A DNA stretch of 64,000 nt from Patiria miniata (taxonomy: Eukaryota > Echinodermata > Asteroidea > Valvatida > Asterinidae). The notes beneath the pieces were generated by a model that was given only the letters and a program-made list of their open reading frames with translations, did no database searches and was not told the origin of the DNA. Location: NCBI RefSeq assembly GCF_015706575.1, contig NW_024037065.1, positions 1 to 64,000 on the forward strand, in the 5' to 3' direction. Positions within the stretch are counted from its first letter, which is position 1; each line of letters opens with the position of its first letter. The position numbers were made by a program, and so were the translations under genes. Shown here in pieces: positions 51,301 through 60,318 of the stretch.

Positions 51301-54300
51301 ATTGCTGACAAAAAAATATTTGTCAAAACAGTGCGAAGTGCCCCCTTCTGGATACGCCATTGCTCCCCGCAATCTGTCACTTGTGTGTTAGCCTGGATCT
51401 TCTCTGGTAAAAATCCGGCCCATTTTGTATGTACACCAAATGTATGAAAATACTTCCGGCTTTTACATCAGGCTCGACTGTTAGTGACGGATTGGGAGAT
51501 ACATAGTAAGCAGCGCCATTTTGGTCTCGCAAACCTAGCTGGCGAAACTTACGCTTGTAAAAATGAGGTATTTATTCATGGACATCTACCCAACGGAAAA
51601 CATATACCATAAAGAAAATGTGGTGATCGGGGCGAAATCATGCACGCGTCGTTGCTGCACGTCGAATCGCTTATACCAAAATACCAAATGCTGCCACTCT
51701 GATATTACGGAGAGAATTTAATATACTAACGTCACTATTGTACAAACAAATTGTATTCACATTAATGACCTTTATCGATTAGGTGTTGCGGCAGTGCTGC
51801 TGGGCATCTCATCCCTGATTGCCTTCCACATCTCGACTCTACGATGCTCTGAGAGTCACACCCTGACAACCCTACTCCTGTCCTACAAGTGGCACCAGGG
51901 TGAACGACTAGCCACGCCCTCCATCTTGGCAAAGATCAATCACATGTGGAAACATCCGCGAGAAGCCCAGGAAGATCTGATCCGGGAGCTGACCAGTCGA
52001 CATGCCAAGACGGAGAACGGGCGCAAGAACCGTCTTGGGGAGATCCAATCAGTGGAAGACCTCCGCAAGAAGCATCCGCTCACCACGTACGATCACTACA
52101 GGGATTACATCCAGCGGCTGGCAGACGGAGAAGAAGGCGTCTTTCTTGACGAGGAGCCCGTGCGATTCGGCGTCACATCGGGAACAACCGGAGCCGGGAA
52201 GAAAATACCACTGGTTTCTTTTTGGCTGGAGGGAGATGCACTCTGCAAGCAGATCAGGCGCTTGGCTGTGTACCAGGGTGCTCATCGGCCAAGCCCTGTA
52301 CAGAAACGCCGTTTCTTCTACATCCATCCCAAAATCTCTCTCACCAAAACTGGCCGTGTCATTTCTCCGTACATGTTCATCAAACAGGAGGACACTAAGC
52401 GTTTATCGGAGCTCAGCTCTCCTCCACCGGCCTTCACTATCACCAATGAGCCTTCTGCCGTCTACATTCACATGCTGTTCGCGATTGCCGACACCAATCT
52501 CGCTCTCTTGTCTACCATGTTCACTCCCCAAATGTACCGAGCTCTGAAGTGTCTGGAGACCAACTGGCAAGCCATGTTGGAGGATCTATCTACCGGGCAG
52601 ATCAATGCTAAGATCCCTCTAGACCCCGATATACGCCGGTCACTCCAACGCTATCTCAGACTGGACAAGGCCCGAGTATTCCAGTTGAGAAGGGAATTCG
52701 AGAAAGGCTTCCATGGCATTTTGAAGAGAATCTGGCCTCATCTGGTCGCCATTGAGGGAATCGACATCATGGGTTTCAAGAAGAAACTAGAAGAAAAATT
52801 TAGTTATGGTAAGAGTTAAATTGAATAGAAATCTCAAGAGTGTGCCTTAAATTCAATCTACGCAAGCACTATAAAACTACACATAAGAACCGGAGCCCAA
52901 CAGAATCGATTCATATATTGGTCCCACCAAAAAAGGGGAATACTAAGTGCCAAGTTAATATTTGCCATCTTCATCAATACAATTGTCTTAAAAAATGTAT
53001 TTGTATTAAATAACCATTGATCATGTCTTGGCTAGGTGTTCCTTGCTTCAGTTGGGGATACGGCAACACAGAGGTAGGCCACCTCGCGATCAACATGTGG
53101 CTTCATGAAAAAGAGCTTCGATACGCTCCCTGCTCCCACATGGCTGTCTTGGAGTTCATCCCGGAGCAAAACAGGTGTGTGATTATTATAGAAGACAAAG
53201 TGGTCCACTTTACTTTTCTCCCCTTTCTTATCCCTAGTTTGTTTGGAATACCAAAAGATTACTTTATCATGGAAAGTTGTAAGAAAATCCGAGTCTTATC
53301 TCTGAGTGATTCCCGTATTTCCTGTAGTTGTGTCATTGCACTTTGGGCGTGATCCCTGGCCACATGGCATTTTGGGTTTATGGCTTTTGAATAGTGCCCC
53401 TCAACCCAACAAATTGACAAAATTTGATTGGAAAACCAAGAAAAATTGACATCTCGGTTGGAAGGGCACCGATGCGGTAATCCGGAGGCTACATGCTCCA
53501 TTACCTCTGTCTAGTCGATTTGTTTGTTCAACTTTATAGTTTCTTTTGAACAGTTCGGATGAAGACCCAAAGACTCTTCTCATTGACGAGGTTGAGGTCG
53601 GTGGCAGATATGAACTGGTGTTGACCATGCGCTCCGGGCTATACCGTTATCGGAATGGAGATGTCATCCAGATTGTGGGATTCCACGAGAACTGCCCTGT
53701 CATGCGCATGCTCTACAGGTAAACAAAACCAAGACTATACGTAATCATAATAAAGCTGATGACAAAAAAAATTGATTCAATATGGCTTTTCACTGGAAGT
53801 CTGTTCATGCATCTGGTATACACAATGGACATGCATTCTATATTCCTATACGATATCACTATAGCTGGCCCTCTGGCACCAGCTAACAGTTCATCGCATT
53901 GTTTAATGACGCTCTTTTTCAGGTCAGGAGAATATCTAAATTTGGTCTACGAGAAAGTGAACACCCAAGTTGTGGACGCTGCCATAAAGAACACCATTCA
54001 AGGCTGGCCAGGAATTCAATTAGTGGATTGGACGTGCGCAGAGAGCCCAGTTTACGATCCTGAAAGTTCAGGTAAGCTATATTTAAAAATCTACTCCCAC
54101 TCCTAAAATACTTAAAATGCTGCAACAACCACTGAGCGGTTTTTTTCTGTCTTTTTTTTTGTTCTGACCTTTTGTTTCGTTACAGAGCTATACTACATCG
54201 TATTTCTTGAGGTCGATCCTGACAAGAGGGAGCTGAATGAAGTCACAGAAGAGCAAAGGTCAAAGGTAATTTAGTCAACTCTGCAGATAATTTTCAAAGA

Positions 54301-54740
54301 TAACTAACCTTACTTTAAGATTTACTAGTTACGAGATTTGAAAACCCTGGATTTATAAGGAGTTTGTGTTGCTATATAAAAGAAATATAAACATATGCAT
54401 AGGTTCTTTGAAGGCACCGCGCGCAAGGTGTCGCAAATACACGTACAACTTTATCAATATTTTTGTAGAGCTACCCATTTGGTAACGAGACAAGTGTTCA
54501 CTTTCATTTCAGTTTGATGAACATCTTCAGCAAGAACACGTCTACTACAGCGGCCTGCGGGGATCCAACACCATATCCCCGGCCCAGCTGAAATTCGTGA
54601 GGACAAGTACCTTTCTGGAGCTAAGGGACTTTAGGGTTGCCATGACAACGACTTCTGTCATGCAGTACAAGACGCCCCGTAAGCTGAGGACGCAGGAGCA
54701 CGTGAATTGGATGATGGAGCGAGTGATTGAGATTAAATAA
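45227..54740 (+). CDS. GHDC: GH3 domain-containing protein (GHDC-like), seven exons
   Basis: Coding exons 45227-45347, 51783-52808, 53036-53174, 53554-53718, 53923-54071, 54186-54265 and 54513-54740 join in phase to about 635 residues. Two hydrophobic segments lie at about 13-28 (FISSLLAAVFLSYC) and 42-58 (VAAVLLGISSLIAFHIS), so it is probably membrane-anchored or in the secretory pathway. Family motifs: TSGTTG (about 172-177, phosphate-binding), GYGNTE (390-395) and YRYRNGDVI (459-467). Plant GH3 enzymes adenylate an acid and join it to an amino acid; the substrate of animal GHDC is not established and none is claimed. Human GHDC is about 530 residues. Exon 2 also exists as an extra truncated copy in intron 1. 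The gene belongs to a tandem family with a dead copy at 36157. Confidence 0.92.
45465..45690 (+). repeat. ACCGATAATGTA motif array in GHDC intron 1
   Basis: Tandem variants ACGGATAATGTA, ACTGATAATGTC, ACCGATACTGTA, ACCGATAATGTA and ACCGATATTGTA at about 22-24 bp spacing, then ACACTATCAGTCGATTG and inverted copies. It is the reverse-oriented relative of 23270-23445. Confidence 0.78.
46384..46422 (+). other. Source of the filler at the exon 2 duplication junction
   Basis: GGTTGTAAGAGTATTTATTT and the following bases to 46422 reappear at 49636-49674, exactly at the duplication breakpoint. The segment lies about 780 bp upstream of the duplicated unit. Confidence 0.85.
48347..48536. mobile_element. 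Small hAT-like MITE, GHDC intron 1 (also 50837-51026)
   Basis: CAGTGGCGTAGCCACGG at the left and CCTGGCTACGCCACTG at the right are terminal inverted repeats of the CAGTGGCGTAGC type, widespread in hAT-derived MITEs. A long poly-C tract lies inside. No clean 8 bp target duplication is visible. Confidence 0.6.
48625..48871. mobile_element. Decayed related MITE (also 51115-51362)
   Basis: CAGTAGCGTATTCAGC at the left and CTGGATACGCCATTG at the right resemble the ends of the neighbouring 48347-48536 element with substitutions. It has a G-run and no coding sequence. Confidence 0.5.
49292..49639 (+). pseudogene. Truncated duplicate of GHDC exon 2
   Basis: It begins after the same TTATCGATTAG acceptor and encodes VAAVLLGISSLIAFHIS through DYIQRLADG, then hits the filler DNA. 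Read through, the frame ends CKSIYLLVRFYIP... with a stop at about 49731. The filler supplies GGTT/GTAAGA, a possible donor; using it gives a 348 bp exon, a multiple of three with phase 1 at both ends, so it could be spliced in without breaking the frame. It retains Tyr in KTEYGR where the full exon has Asn. Confidence 0.85.
49689..52128 (+). repeat. 2.44 kb tandem duplication, second copy
   Basis: Partner of 47199-49637; here exon 2 continues past CAGACGG to its natural end. The ancestral order was probably intron then full exon 2, and the first copy is the added piece, because it breaks inside exon 2. Confidence 0.93.
51783..52808 (+). CDS. GHDC: GHDC exon 2: most of the GH3 domain
   Basis: The 1026 bp exon follows TTATCGATTAG and ends before GTAAGAG (phase 1 in and out). 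It encodes the second hydrophobic segment, the KHPLTTYDHYRDYIQRLADG region and the FGVTSGTTGAGKKIPL nucleotide-binding loop. The long alpha/beta body ends GFKKKLEEKFSYG. A residue that is Tyr in the duplicate copy (KTEYGR) is Asn here (KTENGR). Confidence 0.92.
53036..53174 (+). CDS. GHDC: GHDC exon 3
   Basis: The 139 bp exon after TCTTGGCTAG encodes VPCFSWGYGNTEVGHLAINM and SHMAVLEFIPEQN, ending in phase 2 before GTGTGTG. GYGNTE is the GH3 counterpart of the adenylate-forming enzyme motif that contacts the nucleotide. Confidence 0.87.
53554..53718 (+). CDS. GHDC: GHDC exon 4
   Basis: The 165 bp exon between TTTTGAACAG and GTAAACA encodes LLIDEVEVGGRYELVLTMRS and GLYRYRNGDVIQIVGFHENC. YRYRNGDV is the third conserved GH3 motif (ATP/AMP-binding hinge region). 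Confidence 0.9.
53923..54071 (+). CDS. GHDC: GHDC exon 5
   Basis: The 149 bp exon between CTCTTTTTCAG and GTAAGCT encodes SGEYLNLVYEKVNTQVVDAA and IQLVDWTCAESPVYDPES. RxGxxLNLxxEKxNE-type sequence is typical of the start of the GH3 C-terminal lobe. Phases 2 and 1. Confidence 0.9.
54186..54265 (+). CDS. GHDC: GHDC exon 6
   Basis: The 80 bp exon after TTTCGTTACAG encodes LYYIVFLEVDPDKRELNEVT and EEQRSK, ending in phase 0 before GTAATT. YYIVFLE is a C-terminal-lobe beta strand of the family. Confidence 0.87.
54513..54740 (+). CDS. GHDC: GHDC exon 7: C-terminus and stop
   Basis: The 228 bp coding part after TTCATTTCAG encodes FDEHLQQEHVYYSGLRGSN, LKFVRTSTFLELRDFRVAM and MQYKTPRKLRTQEHVNWMME, ending VIEIK and TAA at 54738-54740. 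Q-x-K-x-P-R is the usual GH3 C-terminal signature. Confidence 0.92.
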   Translation, partial: FDEHLQQEHVYYSGLRGSNTISPAQLKFVRTSTFLELRDFRVAMTTTSVMQYKTPRKLRTQEHVNWMMERVIEIK

Positions 54741-54889
54741 AGAGGTATAATCGTGAAAGCTTAAAAAGCTAGTTAGGCATGCATGTAAATCTCGAGCACT
54801 CGGGAAAAAGATATTCTGATTAATTAGCCAGATGTGTATGTATTGTCTGGTCGCACAAAATCTGCCCAAATGCCTCCTACACGGACTAC

Positions 54890-54895
54890 AATAAA
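54890..54895 (+). terminator. Candidate poly(A) signal of GHDC
   Basis: AATAAA lies 150 bp after the GHDC stop codon and is followed by ordinary AT-rich DNA. It is the first canonical signal downstream of the stop in the sense direction; the cleavage site is not determined. Confidence 0.45.
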
Positions 54896-56372
54896 TCAGA
54901 ACAAAAAAAACCCACTTTTAAAGGCAAGAACCGTCGACCCAAACCGATACTCGAGTGACAGAACTAATCTAATTTCGAAACACACTTTATGATTGGTACT
55001 CTCTGAACGCTTGTGGGAAGCAACTGCCACAGAGGTTAACAACAGAGTGAGACACACATGCATGGTCCTTGGAAACAAGCACTTGGTACAGCAGCCCAGA
55101 CCTTTTTTGAGACCTGTTCAGACCTGAATATTTTTGTCAATTGTTTACAGTTTTAAGGACACTTAAGTCTATCAATTACCCTATAGGGCGAACCATTTTT
55201 TATTCACATTACCGAAACGTCATTTTAGTGTTAACATTTAACTTCACATAAAAATGGGATTGGTTTTGTTTTTGAAGTCAGGGTCTCGCAGAGATATTTA
55301 AAGACCAACTTTACCATAAAATGTTCATAGCTAACACTTATAACCAATTTACTCATTTTAAGTGTTTTTTCCCCAATTTTTTTCACCGATAGCAGATACC
55401 TAATGTGATGTGATTACATCTGATTCAAAAGTTAAGAGGAGACCATTGTTACTGTTAAGCTGACACCACAATTATGTATTTACATAAAGCAAGACAAACT
55501 TTTGTCTTCAAATCATATCTACGGTTTGATTGTGATATAAATTAAAGATCAAACCGAATGATGTAAAGAAAAATATATTATTTTTTAAAGTATTGTTGAG
55601 CACTGTTAGTATTGTAAGTTCATAAAATGTTTTGAGAACAGTTTTATGATGATTTTGACTGGTTTGACCTGTTCCAAAGTTAGAGAATGGTTCATGAAGC
55701 GTTAAGTAGAGAAATAATTTTTAAAAAGCCGAAAGCTTTTTTTTTTGCTGTAATATTTTTTGGAAAACCTATAGGTGATGAAGGGACAATTGTAGTTCAT
55801 TTTCGCTTAAAACCTAACCTTAAGTAGAGCAAGGAAATATATATCCTTCCTTTTGAATGAATACAAAATATTTACAAGAGAATTGTAGATAGAAACAGTG
55901 CATGGCTAGAAATGTGTGCGAGAATATTTCACGGATTATTAAAGCTGCAGGGTATTTAAGATTCAGCATGGCGCATCTCTTTTAAGAGAAATGACCTCAG
56001 TGTCATAATGTCGCTTGTTTTTTGGGAAAAAAGGTCGTCAGCCCTTGATGCAAGATCCAGAATATTGAGTCGACAGCCAACATTTTGAATGCATAAATAG
56101 AAGTTATTATGAGAAATGTTCATTTCACATAGAACACAATGTTACTTTGTAATATTGATTCTGATTTAGAAGAAAAACAAACCAACATTAGTGGTGAACA
56201 ATTCGTGTTTTCGTGTTTCCAGCCCTATTATTACTCCCTCCCATTGATGAAAATTAAACCACCCTTCAACAAAGTGCAAGGTTCATTTAATGTTATTACT
56301 CGTGTTGAACATGTCTACATAACTGCTTTATAGAATAGGATCAGAGAATGATAACCTTATAAAGGGCATCAT
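54896..56372. other. GHDC downstream flank
   Basis: AT-rich, no gene recognised. About 55380-55720 resembles 37560-38050 behind the broken paralogue (ATCTGATTCAAAAGTTAAG, TAAGCTGACAC, GTAAAGAAAAATATATT), consistent with both being descended from one gene-plus-flank unit. Confidence 0.45.
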
Positions 56373-56500
56373 GAAGTAGCCTTATCGTGTTCATTGTGTG
56401 CTTTGATATTGTATATTAAGACCACCGTCATACTTTTGTACAAGTTAGATCAACACAGCACGCATATATCCAGGATCCAAAGTGTAACTTTTCGAAATCA
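56373..56500 (+). promoter_or_regulatory. Possible third GHDC promoter relic
   Basis: GAAGTAGCCTTATCGTGT resembles GAAGTAGCCCTATCGTGT at 45067, followed by CTTTGATATTG, ACCACCGTCA, TTTTGTACAAGTT, CACGCATATATCCAG and TCCAAAGTG in the same order as the GHDC 5' flank. No exon 1 follows. It would be a decayed third unit of the tandem family. Confidence 0.45.
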
Positions 56501-56727
56501 CCCATACTGAAATGTGTATCCTTGTGGAGTAATTTCTTTATTCTCGTGTACGAAAGTTTTCGAGTTTGAAAGTGTACTTTCAAAATGCTTCCATTTTTAC
56601 CAGAATTAATTTTCTGGGCTGAAATTTCGACTTAATATGCCTTACATAAAATACTTCAATTCGCAACGAAACAACACGCCTCGGAAAATTCCAATCTTTA
56701 ATTAAAATCTTATCTATTTCGTGATAA

Positions 56728-57894
56728 GGCCAACAAAAACTGGTAATTCTTGTGGTCAGACCAAAGTTCCGGAATTGATGCGGCGATGCGGCTTTTTTGG
56801 CTTTTTTTCAAGCTTGGATTGTACTGACAAGGTGGGTACTATTTTGCTTTGTTGTGTCCTCATATACATTGGTGTCCTCCATCGTTTGCTTTGGTACCCT
56901 TCATCATTTACCTTGTTGCAATTTCCCATTCCTTGGTGCTCCTTGGTACAAAAGTTTGAGGCGATGTTGTAGTCGAGTACCAAAACTCGAGTACAAAGTT
57001 TTCCGAGTACACACAGTGCCGAGTACGGGCATGATATGATATATCTGTCCCTAAATCGAGTTGGAATGTGTTCCAGGGTCCCTTAGGAGTCTTTCCAGGA
57101 AGTTTGGAGCATTTTCATTTTACATTTTTTAAAAATAAAAATTGGCTAAAATATGAATTTCTTTTTAATGATATATCTGTCCCTAAATCGAAATGGAATG
57201 TGTTGCAGGAGCCCTTAGGAGTCTTTCCTGGAAGTTTGGAGCAATTTAATTTTTTTGACGAAAATTGACAAATTTTGCAAGAGGTTAGCCTTACAGTTTT
57301 TATAAAATTGGCTAAAATATGAATTTCTTTTTAATGATATATCTGTCCCTGAATCGAGTTGGAATGTGTTCGAGGGTCCCTTAGGAGTTTCCAAATTTCA
57401 ATTTAATCCATTTTGTATTTCTTGAGTAGTTCATCGGAAACGAGGTTGTTCTTTTTGTTCACTTGTGCAGCATCCGTATTGATGCGTTGTTGAGACCACT
57501 ATTTATGTGGCGCGCCCTCTATTATGCCAAAAAAAAGTCGGTCTCTGATCAGCGCGCGCGTCGATTTTAATCATGCGCGTCAATCTTTTTTTCCCAAAAA
57601 TGTTCGGTTGTAGCTCCAACAGCGCCCTCTCTTGCCGCACCTCCTCAATATTTTTTTTATCAAAGAGCACCAAGGAATGGGAAATTGCACCAAGGCAAAT
57701 GATCGAGAGCACCTAGGCAAATTATGGAGGACACCAATGTACATGAGGACACCAAAAAAGCAAAATAGTACCCCACCTTGTCTGTACAATCCAAGCTTGA
57801 AAAAAAAAAAGCAAAAAAAATAAGAAAAAAATCCGCGTCCCCGTGTCAATTCCGGAATTTCGGTCAGACCAGAGACCGAATATTTTTTTTGGCC
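56728..57894. mobile_element. GGCC-ended element with ~240 bp inverted repeats
   Basis: The left arm (GGCCAACAAAAACTGG, GGTCAGACCAAAGTTCCGGA, TTTTTTCAAGCTTGGATTGT, CATTCCTTGGTGCTCCTTGG) recurs inverted at about 57650-57894 (CACCAAGGAATGGGAAATTG, ACAATCCAAGCTTGAAAAAA, TCCGGAATTTCGGTCAGACC, TTTTTTTTGGCC). The interior holds satellite-like pieces and a block shared with 57394-58770. It belongs with the GGCC-ended MITEs at 22245 and 62392. No transposase was recognised. Confidence 0.75.
57038..57400 (-). repeat. Satellite-related units in reverse orientation
   Basis: ATATCTGTCCCTAAATCGAG, TGGAATGTGTTCCAGGGTCC, CTTAGGAGTCTTTCCAGGAA and GTTTGGAGCATTTTCATTTT match the reverse complement of the satellite part running from GAAATTTCTTGAAAC through ACAGATA. 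Three units start at about 57041, 57173 and 57339. They are heavily diverged from the 1-22100 array. Confidence 0.75.
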
Positions 57895-58770
57895 TTATAG
57901 TGGTTTCATTTCATAAAAAAACGTCAATTAATCAAGCTATCATGACCGTAACAATACAGGATTTTATTTGCAACAAATACAATCCTAATGGAAGTCAACA
58001 TGGATTTTTAACGTTTAAAACACTAGATTGTTACGATCATATTATATTTATAGCTCCACGGTTTCTCACGCCATTCAAACTACTCATACTACACATCGTG
58101 AAAACTAATTGCACGAAATTTCAATTTTAACCCATTTTGTATTTCTTGAGTAGTTCATCGGAAACGAGGTTGTTCTTTTTCTTCAATTGTGCAGCATCCG
58201 TGTTGATGCGTTGCCGAGACCACTATTTATGTGGCGCGCACTCTATTATAGTGGTCTCGATCTCCACCACCTAACCCGATTTCGGGCCAACAACTCAAGA
58301 AATACACGTTATTTTAAAATGAATTTTCGTACACTCATTTGTCATGATGTTTGGAATCAAAAGATTTTATTTAATAAAAAAACGTCAATTAATCAAGCTA
58401 TTATGACCGTAACAATACAGGATTTTATTTGCAACAAATACAAACCTAATGGAAGTCAACATGGATTTGTAACGTTTAAAACACTAGATTGTTACGATCA
58501 TATTATATTTATAGCTACACGGTTTCTCACGCCATTCAAACTACTCATGCTACACATCGTGAAAACTAATTGCACGACATTTCAATTTAATCCATTTTGT
58601 ATTTCTTGAGTAGTTCATCGGAAACAAGGTTGTTCTTTTTCTTCAATTGTGCAGCATCCGTGTTGATGCGTTGCCGAGACCACTATTTATGTGGCGCGCA
58701 CTCTATTATAGTGGTCTCGATCTCCACCATGCACCAAACTCGATTTGGGGCCAACAACTCAAGAAATTGA
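57394..58770 (+). repeat. ~461 bp tandem duplication with a partial third copy
   Basis: Copies at about 57913-58373 and 58374-58770 share ACGTCAATTAATCAAGCTAT, ACCGTAACAATACAGGATTT, GATTGTTACGATCATATTAT, TTCTTGAGTAGTTCATCGGA and GAGACCACTATTTATGTGGC; a partial copy (57394-57530) lies inside the GGCC element. Frames such as MTVTIQDFICNKY are open in both copies but no family was recognised. GAGACCACTA and TAGTGGTCTC form a short hairpin in each unit. Confidence 0.8.
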
Positions 58771-59226
58771 CCCGCAAACCCTCTGGATCTGCGCCTTGGC
58801 GACTCGTGTACAGTGCTAATAGGAATTCGATAGAATATGCCGGCGCAACGTCAGATCACATTATACGTCGTGTCAAAAAAGTCTTTCTGTTTATCATAGC
58901 TGTATGGTATGTGAAGAAAGTGATTTTTTTTTCAAATTTGATCCGTAAATTAAAAGCTATATGTGATAAACGAATTCGAGCTTTGATAAAGGGCCGTCAA
59001 TGTCGTCACGCTTATTTGTAGCCGCGGTTACTGCCTTACCTACGATTATTTTAGACGTGAGCGTTGGGAATAATTGTCAGGTCTGGGGACTAGTATAAAT
59101 TCACGACGTCACGTCGCAAAAAAATATTCACGAGCAGTTATGTCCCGTCGGGGCCACCGTACGCACACCGTACGGCCACCGTACGCTTGAGCTCGAAGCT
59201 AAGGCAGCGCGCGTACGTCCTGTAGA
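58771..59226. other. Sequence after the 461 bp repeat, no recognised gene
   Basis: A plus-strand frame continues from the repeat to 59021 (RRVKKVFLFIIAVWYVKK, ALIKGRQCRHAYL) without a family I recognise; it may be part of an unidentified mobile element. ACCGTACG words then repeat at 59158-59190. Confidence 0.35.
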
Positions 59227-59280
59227 TGTACGTACGTGTACGTGTCCGGTATCCGTACGTACGTACGTACGTACGTACAT
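59227..59280. repeat. (CGTA)n microsatellite
   Basis: Tandem CGTA with interruptions, cleanest at about 59254-59278. Slippage-prone simple repeat. Confidence 0.9.
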
Positions 59281-59317
59281 GAACCTACATTCGATCAACG
59301 ACGTCCACCATGTGTCT

Positions 59318-60318
59318 GTTGTGCCCATTCTTGAAAATCACGCATTCTCGAGAATGGGCACGCACATTCTTGAGAATGTGCAACTGGATCCTCGCTCAAT
59401 CTTGGCAAAAAATATCTCTTCCAGATTGAGCGCACATTCTCGAGAATGCGCGACAAGATAACGGTCTTGTCGATGCCGAGCACCGGCTGCGCTTGGCAAG
59501 TCTAGCTGAATCCTCGTTCACTGATTCTCAATAATTATACTGTTGCAACGCAAGGCGCTGAAAAGTAGAGTGGATATGGTAAGTAAAGGCGTATTAATAT
59601 GGGGGGGGGGGCAGGAAAATATAAGAGACATAATAATACTAGTGCAAAGAATTCTGATTTTTGGGATAATAAAAGCGGGGGGGGGGGACGTAAGAATGAA
59701 GAATGTGAAGAATGAGAATGAATACTGCGACATCCCATAGTGCTAATGCTATTTCCCATTTAAATTGCCACCAATTTATTGTTCACATCCCACCATAACG
59801 TCGCAGAGCTGGATTCTATCTAGTCAAAAGAGCAATTTTGGCAGCTTCTGGACATCGTTTTTTTTTCGTGGCACGCATATGATACATGCAGGTACTTGTA
59901 ACTTGTCTAGCCTAAACAAAGCACTTCCCAGACTAGTTCCCAGTCCTCCGTTATTACAAAACTTCCCATAGTGGGCAGAAAAAAAGCAATAATAACAGGT
60001 TTAATTTGATTCAAATTATCGTAGTTATACGAGTACAGAAGCATAGCACATTTTCTTTCCTCTTTATATGAATTGTTTCCCTTTTAACCGCTATACAATT
60101 CATTTAACATAATTATGTCGTGCAATGTTTGTTAAGATTGGGCAAAATTCATAAATTGTGCACGTGATATTCCCACCCAATCTTAAGAATGAGCGCTCAT
60201 TCTTAAGAACGCGTGCTCGTTCTTAAGAATGGGCGCTCATTCTTAAGAATGCGCGCCCATTCTCGAGAATGTGCATGCCCATTCTCGAGAATGCGTGATT
60301 TTCAAGAATGGGCACAAC
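59318..60318. mobile_element. Foldback element with palindromic CATTCTCGAGAATG repeats
   Basis: The left end GTTGTGCCCATTCTTGAAAA and the right end TTTTCAAGAATGGGCACAAC are exact inverted repeats. Both arms consist of strings of 14-24 bp palindromes (GCATTCTCGAGAATG, CACATTCTTGAGAATGTG, GCGCTCATTCTTAAGAATG), about 140 bp per side (59318-59460 and 60175-60318). The central 700 bp is AT-rich with G-runs and no recognised gene. Confidence 0.82.

Noticed and set aside
52049-52327. Minus-strand and shifted frames over GHDC exon 2 (also 52002-52547)
   Set aside because: They are shadows of the long coding exon.
59318-60318. Heat-shock elements in the TTCTCGAGAA palindromes
   Set aside because: The TTC and GAA triplets are four bases apart instead of the two expected for a heat-shock element.
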